DNA of 64,000 bases from Agapanthus africanus. Taxonomy: Eukaryota > Streptophyta > Magnoliopsida > Asparagales > Amaryllidaceae. The DNA lies in contig CM057338.1 in assembly GCA_030015575.1 (NCBI GenBank), positions 825,894,353 through 825,958,352 on the forward strand. Reading direction: 5' to 3'. A model generated the notes under the pieces. The model was given only the letters and a program-made list of their open reading frames with translations, was not told the DNA's origin and made no database searches. Within the stretch, counting starts at the first letter, position 1. Each line of letters starts with the position of its first letter. Positions 37,010 through 46,306 of the stretch are shown in pieces. The position numbers and the translations under genes were made by a program.

Positions 37010-37110
37010 GCTGGCACACCTGCGTTGGACACGTGGCGCGCAGCACAGAGCGCAGCGCAACTGCGCTAGCGCACCCGTGCTTGACACACGGCGCGCAGCG
37101 CGCTGGATCT
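37010..37110 (+). promoter_or_regulatory. GCGC/G-box repeat cluster before antisense region 1
   Basis: GGACACGTGGCGCGCAG and relatives; perfect G-box core CACGTG at 37030-37035. CACGTGGC is the core bound by plant bZIP factors. Followed by GAAGCGTTGCTTC dyads. Repeated before region 2. Confidence 0.5.
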
Positions 37111-37324
37111 GAAGCGTTGCTTCAGCAGAGCGCTGGATCTGAAGCATTGCTTCAACAGAGGTGTCTTTTCACCTTCTTTTTTAAGTCAAACTTATATTCC
37201 CTAGAATCTTTCATTTCCCAATCTTGGAAATAGTTCCATTGTGCACAAAATTTTCTGTGCTTCGTCTTTATAATTCGAAGCAAAGCTTTTTCCTTTTCTC
37301 ATCTTCCAAAGAACCCTCTCAACT

Positions 37325-37905
37325 ATGGCTTGTAACCGCCCCCATGCTCGTAGACAGCCGTGGGAAGTGCCCATTCAGGACTTTGTTCCTCGTTTTGCTG
37401 CGCGTCTGGTGGATCCTTCTCTCACGGATGAGCAGTGCGACACTGCACTGCACGATCTTTTGCTCGTGTGGGGTCTCCCCTTCCCCCACACTCTATTTGG
37501 CTTCGGATGATCTGTGCTCGCCGATCTTCCCCCTCCTCCAGCAAAGATGTCCTCGGCAGTGCTCAATACCGCCGAAGACAAGATTGAGTGCTTCTTCGAG
37601 GCGATCTTTTGCTCGTGTGGGGTCTCCCCTTCCCCCACACTCTATTTGGCTTCGGATGATCTGTGCTCGCCGATCTTCCCCCTCCTCCAGCAAAGATGTC
37701 CTCGGCAGTGCTCAATACCGCCGAAGACAAGATTGAGTGCTTCTTCGAGGCGCACTTAATCACTCAAGCCCTGAGGGATTGCTCCATCCACTTGCTGAGC
37801 CAGATATGGGCTCGTCGGGTTGTCATCACCACTTTCTCTGAGGAGTGCGGCGCCGATCGTTGGATGGCTACCCCACGGGAGGATTGCCGCTTTGATATGG
37901 TGTAG
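37325..37905 (+). pseudogene. Antisense extra open-frame region 1 in the Tat element
   Basis: Opposite in direction to pol of D. Two plus-strand frames stand out: 37325-37510 (starting MACNRPHARRQPWEVPIQDF) and 37663-37905 (LNTAEDKIECFFEAHLI, later RDCSIHLLSQIWARR). The base composition is more gene-like than the repeats on either side. Tat elements are known to carry extra, sometimes antisense, open frames between pol and the 3' LTR; this is a candidate. It resembles region 2 (39470-39820) in the (T)EDK...LI...RD...LL.Q pattern. It is broken, includes a local tandem duplication, and I recognise no domain. Product function unknown. Confidence 0.5.
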
Positions 37906-38159
37906 AAGACGGAGAGGGAACTGGATAATCTCCTCTTTATCTTTGTGAACCCCTGTCCTCTTGATCCCATGTTTGGTGATCTTTTTTAAATGTAATAACA
38001 ATAATAAAAATAAAAAGATGTTTTAATTTAGTATTTTATTATCTGTTAAGTGTTCTCTGGTTTTTGAATTCTTTGTTATTCCTTCGTAAGATGTTTATGC
38101 GCTGCATAATCATGAAGCGTTGCTTCGCTTTCCAATCTTGGAAACAGAGCTTTGCTCTA

Positions 38160-38390
38160 ATTTGGGGTGCGCAGCGCAATTGCGCTAGCGCTAGCGCATT
38201 CGTGTTTTGACACGTGGCGCGCAGCGCGCCTTGCGCTAGCGCACTGGCGCTCGATACGTGGCGCACAGCGCAGAGCGCAGCGCAACTGCGCTAGCGCACC
38301 AGTGTCAGACACGTGGCGAGCAGCGCAACTGCGCTAGCGCGCCTGTGTCAGACACGTGGCGCGCAGCGCAGAGCGCAGGATTTGAAGCGT
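38160..38390 (+). promoter_or_regulatory. GCGC/G-box repeat cluster before antisense region 2
   Basis: Three to four copies of a unit like GACACGTGGCGCGCAGCGC joined by AACTGCGCTAGCGC palindromes. CACGTG cores at 38211, 38310 and 38353. Followed by GAAGCGTTGCTTC and CCAATCTTGGAA-like dyads that also flank the cluster at 37.1 kb. Could be a promoter element for the frames to the right. Confidence 0.5.
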
Positions 38391-38619
38391 TGCTTCAATT
38401 TTTGACTCTTAAATTTCTAAACAGAGCTTTGTTCTGATTGAGGGAAGCAGAAGCATCGCTTCATTTCCAGTCTTGGAATTTGAACAGAGCTTTGCTCTGA
38501 TTGGGGGAAACAAATGCCCCTCCACCGTTGCGCTTACGTGGCCCCAGACGTGAGTGCAGCGGCGGTAGCATCTCAATCGTTGGATCAACTTTTGGGGAGT
38601 TGAAACGACTCTTAATGCC

Positions 38620-38627
38620 TATAAATA
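38620..38627 (+). promoter_or_regulatory. TATA box upstream of antisense region 2
   Basis: TATAAATA in CCTATAAATAGGACC, a textbook plant TATA context, about 260 bp right of the G-box cluster and about 630 bp before the ATG at 39254. Confidence 0.5.
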
Positions 38628-38699
38628 GGACCTTTGGTCCTCAGATGATTACCATCTTCTTCCTAAGAATTTTTATTCAGAGCCTTGCTCTTCCGTTCA

Positions 38700-39160
38700 A
38701 GAGCTTTTATGAGTTAGAACTCTTTCCAAACTTAGGTAAAATTAAATTAATTTTAAGAAATTAAGGTTATTACCTATTAACAGAGCCTTGCTCTTATTAG
38801 ATCTTTGATCTAAAGAAAACCCATTTAGGGTTTCACTAGCAGAACTTTGCTCCATAGGTCTAAAGAGATCTAAAGAGAACTAAAGAGAACCCTATTAGGG
38901 TTCCATTAATAGAGCTCTGCTCTCTAAAAGGATTTGTCTTGTGATTTCTTAATTTCATTAATAGAGCTTTGCTCCTTTCAAATCATATAGAAGAACTCTT
39001 AAGAGTTTTTCATGGATCTTGAAGATTTAAGATGGAATTTTATTTTTGATGAATTATATCATCTTCTTAGAGCAAAGCTCTCAATGTTCTCTTGGACTTT
39101 CTTTGACTTCCCTTCATAACTGATTTTGACAGGTGTCACTCCTGTCCGCAGAGCATTGCT
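38700..39160. repeat. Field of tiny inverted repeats, second part
   Basis: Recurrent AGAGC-TTT-GCTCT type dyads, with AGATC-TTT-GATCT, AACCCTA-T-TAGGGTT and AACTCTTAAGAGTT. Lies between the TATA box and antisense region 2. Arms differ from dyad to dyad while loop size stays small. Confidence 0.7.
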
Positions 39161-39253
39161 CTCGAGGAGCTTAACTCCATGTGCCTATTTTGAATAAGAA
39201 ATTGCTTATTCAGTATGTCTGCTGATCTTTGCTGATTTTCTTTTACAGGAGCA

Positions 39254-39820
39254 ATGGGCGCTCACATGTATGATCTCGGAGAGATTATCTCTTACGGAGA
39301 CATCTGCCGACTCGGCCGTTCTCAGAATCGAGAATTCACAAATGCCGAGTGTGCCGAAATTATGAGTCGCTTTGACGCATAAAATGGTCAACTGCTTCCT
39401 CGGCGTTCCCCTCTTCTGAAGCTTATTGTCGGAGAGATCTGGGAAGCGCTCCCTCTATTCTGTACCGGTGTGCCGCTTAGAGCATTGGATGCCACTGAGG
39501 ATAAGGTGCACTCGGTGTATCTGATGAACCTAATCTCGAAGAGACGGCGAGACAATCTTGTCGATCTCCTGCACCAGGCTTTTCAACAGTCTGCCATACT
39601 TGCTGCCTATCGGAGGGTGGAGGACATCCGTAGGGATCCCGGCGCTTGTGATCGCGAAAAAAGCACACTAGGATGGTTCGCCAGGCTTGGAAAATTCTGG
39701 ACAAGGTCACTTTTGAGTTCCTCAACCAATGTCCTGGACTTGAGGTTTTGCCATTATAATTACTTTAGTAATGTCTTTGTTTATTGCTTTCATAATTGTA
39801 AAACCCTTTTTGCAATATGA
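39254..39820 (+). pseudogene. Antisense extra open-frame region 2 in the Tat element
   Basis: Plus-strand open sequence opposite to pol of D. It opens with MGAHMYDLGEIISYGDI just after a strong splice-acceptor-like stretch (CTTTTACAG ending at 39248), and the frame 39470-39820 reads DATEDKVHSVYLMNLIS, RRRDNLVDLLHQAF and AYRRVEDIRRD. The EDK...LI...RD...LL.Q spacing matches region 1 without gaps, which suggests two diverged copies of one ancestral frame. No family recognised; alternatives are captured host sequence or chance open frames. Broken. The upstream G-boxes, TATA box and acceptor-like site make a transcription unit plausible. Confidence 0.5.
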
Positions 39821-40018
39821 ATGGCAAATTTCTCATTTTAGCGTGTTTTATTTCATGTTCTGAATCTTTTGCAAATGCATGGATGGGGTGTGCCTCGAAC
39901 GCTTAATTAAATGCAGCTCAGATGTTCTCCTTGTTGCCTTCTCCTCTTTGCTGCGTTGTTGCCATGTGATTTTAAGTAGTATATAACTGTCAGTCTTGGA
40001 TTCTTTGTAGAGTGGTGA

Positions 40019-40250
40019 TGGCTTAGAAAACAGGGTTAGGATCTGTTACCTAAGAATTTTCAACTTTATGAGCCGTGAGGGTCTCATAAAGAATTTTCTC
40101 CCTACGGGTTTTGAGGATCACGTAGGTGTAATTTTTCCTTAAGAATCGTGAGGATTCCCAAGGGCGTTTTCTCTTGAGAGTCGTAAGGATCTCACAAGAG
40201 AATTTTATTCCTTACGAGTCTTGAGGACCCGCAAGTGATGGGTGAAGTTG
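40019..40250. repeat. Module Z copy 1
   Basis: Starts ATGGCTTAGAAAACAGGGTTAGG, followed by four sub-units of about 50 bp, each with a dyad such as TTTATGAG-n10-CTCATAAA. Copies 2 and 3 at 42925-43145 and 43270-43498. Confidence 0.8.
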
Positions 40251-40364
40251 TCCTTATCCACATTTCACGGAGTTAAGGGTTGCTCTGGATGCTTCCCACG
40301 GGTTCACTGCCGTGTTTGGCGAGGACCAGGCTCCGCTCTGGATGTTTTCCAGGATACCGTAGTT

Positions 40365-40983
40365 TAAAGAAATCACGGTCGAGGTTAAGGACATCATAGT
40401 CCATGAGTTTAAGGACCTCACAGTCCAATGTTAGTTTTAAGACATCACGGTCGAGGTTAAGAACATCATAGTCCATGAGTTTAAGGACCTCACAGTCCAA
40501 TGTTAGTTTTAAGACATCACGGTTGAGGTTAAGGACATCATAGTCCATGAGTTTAAGGACCTCACAGTCTGATGTTAGTTTTAAGACATCGCGGTCGAGG
40601 TTAAGGACATCATAGTCCATGAGTTTAAGGACCTCACAGTCCGATGTTAGTTTTAAGACATCACGGTTGAGGTTAAGGACATCATAGTCCGTGGTTTTAA
40701 GGACTCCACAGTCCAATGTTAGTTTTAAGACATCACGGTCGAGGTTAAGGACGTCATAGTCCGTGGATTTAAGGACTCCACAGTCCAATGTTAGTTTTAA
40801 GACATCACGGTCGAGGTTAAGGACATCATAGTCTATGGATTTAAGGACTCCAAAGTCCAAAGTTAGTTTTAAGACATCACGGTCGAGGTTAAGGACGTCA
40901 TAGTCCTTGGATTTAAGGACTCTATAGTCCAATGTTAGTTTTAAGACATCACGGTCGAGATTAAGGACATCATAGTCCGTGTG
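40365..40983. repeat. 72-bp tandem repeat, array 2 (about 8-9 copies)
   Basis: Same 72-bp unit as array 1. A 242-residue periodic minus-strand frame results from the repeat period. Preceded at 40270-40360 by a single piece of the 170-bp repeat, so the two repeat families interdigitate. Confidence 0.92.
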
Positions 40984-41075
40984 GTTGTCGGGACCCGTCA
41001 CCTCTTTGAAGACGTTGAGGAATTACAACGACAAATATCAAAGGAATGATGAGATGTACCCTTGAACCAAGGAGA
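40984..41075. repeat. Module X copy 2
   Basis: GGTTGTCGGGACCCGTCACC etc., as at 35583. Confidence 0.85.
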
Positions 41076-41099
41076 AATTAGTTTAAAATCATTATGGTT

Positions 41100-41246
41100 G
41101 ATTGTTAGTTTTAAGACATCACGGTCGAGGTTAAGGACATCATAGTCCGTGGATTTAAGGACTTCACAGTCCGATGTTAGTTTTAAGACATCACAGTCGA
41201 GGTTAAGGATATCATAGTCCGTGGATTTAAGGACTCCACAGTCCAA
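41100..41246. repeat. 72-bp tandem repeat, array 3 (about 2 copies)
   Basis: Two further 72-bp units (TTTTAAGACATCACGGTCGA word) between module X and the 170-bp array. Confidence 0.88.
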
Positions 41247-42270
41247 TGTTTGCTCTGGATGCTTCACACAGGTTCACTGCCATGCTCGGCGAGGACCAGG
41301 CTCCGCTCTGGATGCTTCACACGGGTTCACTGCCGTGCTCTGCGCGGACCAGGATCCGCTCTGGACGTTTTCTACGAGATCAGAAGTGACATAATCCGTG
41401 TTCCACGTAGCCAGGAATTTTGCTCTGGTTGCTTTCCACGGGTTCACTGCCGTGTTCGACGAGGACCAGGCTCCGCTCTGGATGCTTCACACGGGTTCAC
41501 TGCCGTACTCTGCGAGGACCAGGATCCGCTCTGGATGTTTTCCACGGGGTCAGAAGTGACATAATCCGTGTTCCACGTAGCTAGGAATTTTTCTCTGGAT
41601 GCTTCCCACGGGTTCACTGCCGTGTTCGGCGAGGAACAGGCTCCGCTCTGGATGCTTCACACGGGTTCACTGCCGTGCTCTGCGAGGACCAGGATCCACT
41701 CTGGACGTTTTCCATGGGGTCAGAAGTGACATGATCCGTGTTCTACGTAGCCAGGAATTTTTCTCTAGATAATTCCCATGGGTTCACTGCCGTGTTCGGC
41801 GAGGATTAGGCTCCACTCTGGATGCTTCATACGGGTTCAGTGTCGTGCTCTGCGAGAACCAGGATCCGCTCTGGACGTTTTCCACTGGGTCAGAAGTGAC
41901 ATAATCCGCGTTCCACGTAGCCAGGAATTTTGCTCTGGATGCTTCCCACGGGTTCACTGCCGTGTTCGGCGAGGACCAGGCTCCGCTCTGGATGCTTCAC
42001 ACGGGTTCACTGCCGTGCTCTGCGAGGACCAGGATCCGCTGTGGACGTTTTCCACGGGGTCAGAAGTGACATAATCCGCGTTCCACGTAGCCAGGAATTT
42101 TTCTCTAGATGCTTCCCACGGGTTCACTGCCGTGTTCGGCGAGGACTAGCCTCTGCTCTGGATGCTTCACACGGGTTCACTGCCGTGCTCTGCGAGGACC
42201 AGGATCCGCTCTGGACGTTTTCCACGGGGTCAGGAGTGACATAATCCACGTTCCACGTAGCCAGGAAGGG
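41247..42270. repeat. 170-bp tandem repeat (6 copies)
   Basis: The word TTCCACGTAGCCAGGAA (one variant TTCTACG) falls at 41401, 41571, 41741, 41911, 42081 and 42251: exactly 170 bp apart. Each unit contains two similar 53-bp parts (GCTCTGGATGCTTCNCACGG, GGTTCACTGCCGTG, GAGGACCAGG) plus a 64-bp part with GTCAGAAGTGACATAATCC. Open frames of about 100 residues here are by-products. Confidence 0.95.
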
Positions 42271-42924
42271 TTGACTTTATCCGCATTTCACGGAGTCGGA
42301 ATTTGACTCTCGGTCATCTGTACACCGCCGAGTCATGGAACTGGGAGTTGCCGCCGTTCCGCTTTGCTTGATGTTGTGTCTGCTGCAATGAGACGAATGT
42401 TGAGGTGATCTCTAGGCTATCTGTGACCCGTCTAGATTTGGCTTCTTCTTATGATGAAACCTAGGGAGGAGGAATGTGACTCCCTCTTTGTTTGCGCCCC
42501 TGGATTGTATACAGGGATTGATGTAATATCACTTGTAGGGCTTAAATTTCATTTATTAATTTTTTTATTTCTTTCCGCGATGCTCTATCATTTCAGCTTT
42601 ATATATCGCGAAGGTCGCGATTGCCCAATCATTTCGGCTATTTTTCGCGGTGCCCAATCATTTCGACTATATTTTTTTTATTTTTTACTCGCTGTTTTTT
42701 ATTGCGAGTTGTCCAATCATTTCGGCTATTTTGCATGCATACATTTTTACTTGCTGATTTTGTCGCACGTTTCCCCATCATTTCGGCTATTTCGTATGCA
42801 TGTGTGGCTTGCTGGCTTTTCGCTGCAAGCTTGGAATTAGACACCGATTTTGGCACCAGCACCGCTACAACTGGGATATTGCCAGGAGCGAATCATCATT
42901 TGCCTTTGTAGATATCGAACAAAG
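42271..42924. other. Tat 3' region with ATCATTTCGGCTATTT repeats and module Y copy 2
   Basis: Module Y (GCGCCCCTGGATTGTATACA) at about 42496. From 42587 to 42800 the word CCAATCATTTCGGCTATTT or a variant occurs five times at irregular spacing (about 42587, 42625, 42653, 42713, 42776). No gene recognised. Confidence 0.7.
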
Positions 42925-43145
42925 GTGGCTTAGCGAACAGGGTTAGGATCCTGTCGACTAAGGCTTTTGACTTCATGAGCCGTAAGGGTCTCAGAAAGGT
43001 AATTCTCCCTACGAGTCGTGAGGATCTCGTAGGTGCGTTTTCTCCTTAGGAGTCATGAGGACTCCCAAGTGTATGATCTCTTATAGGTCGTAAGGATCTT
43101 GCAAGAGTGTTTTCTCTTTATAAGTCGAGAGGACTCATAAGGGTT
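42925..43145. repeat. Module Z copy 2
   Basis: As copy 1: GTGGCTTAGCGAACAGGGTTAGG then sub-units with TCGTGAGGATCTCGTAGG. Confidence 0.8.
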
Positions 43146-43194
43146 GTTCACCGTGCGAACATATCCCTAGTCACGGATGGGACTTTGTTAGGGA

Positions 43195-43498
43195 AATGTT
43201 TATTCGCGCCCGTGGATTGTATACAAGGGTCAGCATTGAGCCGCTTGTAGGGCAGTATTGGAGGTTGTGGGGGCCGCTTAAGAACATGTTTAGGTCCCTG
43301 TAACTTAAGACTTTTGAATCTTATGAGCCGTGAGGGTCTCATAAAAGGATTCTCCTTACGAGTCGTGAGGATCTCGCAAGTGTAATTTCTCCTTGGAAAT
43401 CATGGGGATCCCTAAGTGTTTTGCTCCCTTGTGAGTCGTAAGGATCTCACGCAGGTGATTTCTCCTTTCAAGGTTGAGAGGACCTTACAAGTGTCTTT
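43195..43498. repeat. Module Y copy 3 and module Z copy 3
   Basis: GCGCCCGTGGATTGTATACA at about 43206, then module Z from 43270 (CTTATGAGCCGTGAGGGTCT). Y and Z are adjacent here as parts of one larger unit. Confidence 0.78.
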
Positions 43499-43500
43499 TA

Positions 43501-43775
43501 ACGAGGTTGCGCCCTTTCGGGTTTTCACAAACACTCGCCGGTAGCCCTGCTGTTTTTACTCACGGAGCCCTTTCGGGTTTTCATCCGTGCCCATTTTGCT
43601 TATGGACATCCCGTTTTCTTTTTTTTTTGTTTATTCTTTTTTTTATTCTAACGAGGTTGCGCCCTTTCGGGTTTTCACAAGACTCGCCGGTAGTCCTGCT
43701 GTTTTTACTCACGGAGCCCTTTCGGGTTTTCATCCGTGCCCACTTTGCTTACGGACATACCATTTTTTATCAGTT
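43501..43775. repeat. 150-bp direct repeat
   Basis: Two units starting ACGAGGTTGCGCCCTTTCGG at 43501 and 43651; each also contains ACGGAGCCCTTTCGGGTTTT. The second lacks the T-rich tail. Confidence 0.9.
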
Positions 43776-43814
43776 TCGGGATGCTGCAATCCACCATAGT
43801 TTATCGACATCTCG

Positions 43815-44012
43815 GTCAACAGCTAGTTTTAGGACATAGTGGTCCGTTGTTAGTTTTAAGGACGTTTCGGTCCGTCGTTAGTTTAGGGACGTTTCGGTCC
43901 GCTGTTAGTTTAAGGACATTTCGGTCCGTCGTTAGTTTCGGGACGTTTCGGTCCGCTGTTAGTTTAAGGACATTTCGGTCCGCTGTTAGTTTAAGGACAT
44001 TTCGGTCCGTAG
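43815..44012. repeat. 27-bp tandem repeat
   Basis: About seven units of TTAGTTTAAGGACATTTCGGTCCG-type sequence. The GGAC-n5/6-GTCC dyad relates it to the 72-bp repeat, of which it looks like a simpler relative. Confidence 0.88.
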
Positions 44013-44108
44013 TAAAGAAAGTCAGTTATTACTTATAGAGTCTGGGCTTAGGAAGATAGCGAGCGGACATAGTCGTCGTCATCTATCATTGACCTAGGCC
44101 GTGACTCG

Positions 44109-44993
44109 TCAAGCGTAGTATTTCTTCAGGAAGCGACCGTTTATTGTCCTGAGGGGTCTTTCACCATGCATGTCCATGAGTAGATAGGCTCCACCCTGGT
44201 AGACTTTGTATATGATGTATGGGCCTTCATAGTTTGGCTCGAATTTTCCCCGCTTGGCGCGATTGGGGATCATAGGTCTTTTGACCACTAGTACGAGTTC
44301 GCCTCGGCGGAATGTCCTCGGCCTAGTCAATCTTTCGTAAGAGTGCATCATCTTTGCTTTATAAGCCTCCATATTTTGTTGTGCTATGAGCCAGGTTTCA
44401 TCAAGGGCATCAAGCTCCTCAAGCCGAAGGTGAGCATTCTCTTCGTCCGTTAGCTCATAATGGACTGCCACTCGTAGAGAGGGCAACTCTATCTCGAGGG
44501 GGAGTACCGCTTCTGTACCGAATACCAATGCGTACGGCGTCGTGTTCGTGGCTGTCTTGAACGTAGTCTGGTACGCCCAGAGAGCTTCATGTAGTCTCTC
44601 GTGCCAGTCCTTCTTATTTCGGGACACCGTCTTTTTCACGATCTTCGTCAAGGTCTTGTTGAAAGCCTCCGCTAGACAGTTGGATCGGGGATTATAGACT
44701 AATGAATATCTCCAGTCTATGTTATGTTGTTGTGCGAAGCGGCTGATTTTGTGGCTTCTGTAGGCTGGCCCGTTATCGGATATGATCCGTCTCGGAGTTC
44801 CAAACCGATAAATGACGTGTGTCTTGAAGAAATGGAGGATATTCTCCTTCTTCACTTCCCTCAGCGGTACTGCTTCTGCCCATTTAGAGAAGTAATCAGT
44901 CGTCGCCAAAATGAATCGATGTCCTCTAGACGATGCTGGCTCGATAGGGCCGATTATGTCAGTTCCCCACATTTCGAATGGCCAGCTAGCCAC
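44109..44993 (-). pseudogene. Tat integrase core and C-terminus, element D
   Basis: A 294-residue open stretch. Integrase catalytic set is visible: Asp in MWGTDIIGPIEP (about residue 11), Asp in RRIISDNGPAYRSH (about 73), Glu in CLAEAFNKTLTKI (about 110). The C-terminal part has WAYQTTFKTATNTTPY and GKFEPNYEGPYIIYKV (GPY-type module), ending NGRFLKKYYA. The wording is typical of Tat/Ogre-like pol. No chromodomain follows, which fits Tat and not Tekay. The enzyme would join element DNA to the host chromosome. Part of a broken polyprotein. Confidence 0.9.
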
Positions 44994-45056
44994 TGTCGGG
45001 TGTAATGGATTTGGATGCTGATGGATAAAGTCCCCGTGGATCTGGCACGAGTGGCA

Positions 45057-46076
45057 TTACCTCGCATACTCGAGGCAGTCCTGAATCATCGTGGGCCAGT
45101 AGTAGCCCATCCGCTTAATCTTCAACTTCATCTTCGGGCCAGCTTGGTGAGAATCGCAGAGCCTGTCATGAACTTCTTGGACGACACTTCTTGCTTCGTT
45201 AAGTCCCAGGCATCTTAACCACAGAGAATCAAACGACCTCTTGTACAGAGTATCATTGACGAAGGTGAAAGATAGGGCTCGCTTCATGAGCTGATATTTT
45301 GAGGACGCATCTTCAGGCGTTCGACGGGATTTGAAGTAGTCTATAAAGACTTCTCTCCAATCCTCAACCGTTTCTTGGTCTTTTATTTGCAGGGTCGTCT
45401 GCTTGGTCGCTTCCTTTTCCTCGGATGATTCCGGAGATATTTCTGCCGGTGTGAGGACTCGTCGGCTTTGTACCACGATTCTTACGTCATCGAGGTTCTC
45501 ATCGGCCAATTCTTTAGCAAGCTTGGCTAATGCATCCACTTTGCTATTTTCTGCATGCGGTATGCTTTCCAAGATATAGGAAGGTATTTGGGTCAGCAGT
45601 TGCTGTACCCTATCGCCGTACTTTACCAGTTCTGGTTTGCACGTTTGATAGTCGCCGTTTACTTGACTAACGACCAGTTGGGAGTCTCCGTATATGAGGA
45701 GGTTTTCAATTCCCATGTCCATGGCGATCTCGAGGCCTGCTATCAAAGCTTCATACCCGGCATCATTGTTTGTCCTCGGCTCAGTTAAGGAGAAAGCAAA
45801 GTGCATTATCCCTCCTTGTAGAGTTAAGATAAGGCCTACCCCCGATTTGATTATAGGGGTGCTTTGTTTGTGCTTCTTCATGGAAGACGCTCCATCAAAA
45901 TAAAGTTCCCATCGGGTATTACCACCGTCGATCGTATCAAATGCATGTTCATCTGGCAGTTCGCAATTCAAAGGAGAATCGGCCGGTATTGGATGCTCAG
46001 CGAGGAAGTCGGCGATGGCCTGGCCTTTCACTGCCTTAAGAGGCTGATAAGTTATTGAGAACTCCATCAAGAGCAA
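45057..46076 (-). pseudogene. Tat second RNase H and integrase zinc region, element D
   Basis: 339 residues. After the link QAIADFLAEHPI comes a second, plant-Tat-specific RNase H domain: WELYFDGASS (Asp, about residue 60), GYEALIAGLEIAMD (Glu, about 110), LIYGDSQLVVSQVNG (Asp, about 130), HAENSKVDALAKLA (Asp, about 180). Then comes the N-terminal part of integrase: LYKRSFDSLWLRCL, VHDRLCDSHQAGPKMKLKI and GYYWPTMIQDCLEYA. Two RNase H domains in tandem diagnose the Tat lineage. Confidence 0.9.
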
Positions 46077-46306
46077 GGCCCATTTAGTCGTCCCGTTAAT
46101 ATGGTCTTCGACATCAAATACTTGAGAGGGTCCACCTTCGATATGAGACGGACTTCATGCGCCAATGCATAGTGCCGGAGTTTTGTTATCACGAAGATCA
46201 ACGCCAGGCAGTGTTTTTCGATGGGAGAGTAATTGCTTTCTGCCCCCAGGAGAACTCGACTCAAATAGTAGAGGGCTCTCTCCTTTCCTTGGTCGTTCTC
46301 TTGTGC
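46077..46306 (-). pseudogene. Tat first RNase H, element D
   Basis: Contains RVLLGAESNYSPIEKHCLALIF and RLISKVDPLKYLMSK in pieces, standard RNase H (RVE/RT-linked) landmarks between RT and the second RNase H. Confidence 0.82.

Noticed and set aside
40273-41001. 242-residue minus-strand open frame with DYDVLNLDRDVLKL repeats (also 140 residues at 35131-35553)
   Set aside because: The frame follows exactly from a 72-bp tandem repeat with no stop in one phase; composition is set by the repeat and no start context or family supports a protein.
41247-42270. Regular repeat array that might be taken for a CRISPR
   Set aside because: Units are 170 bp, contiguous and similar along their whole length, without unique spacers; the context is a plant retrotransposon.
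41250-42306. Several plus-strand frames of about 100 residues with repeated CFTRVHCRALRGPGS-like blocks
   Set aside because: They lie in the 170-bp tandem repeat, whose period is not a multiple of three, so frames drift between units. By-products.
42451-42911. Hydrophobic plus-strand frames of 129 and 96 residues resembling membrane segments
   Set aside because: They overlap the repeated word ATCATTTCGGCTATTT and T-rich spacers, which give Phe/Leu/Ile-rich translation in any frame; no start context or homology.
43474-44038. Plus frames of 100-121 residues with repeated RTFRSVVSL-like blocks
   Set aside because: Produced by the 150-bp direct repeat and the 27-bp tandem repeat.
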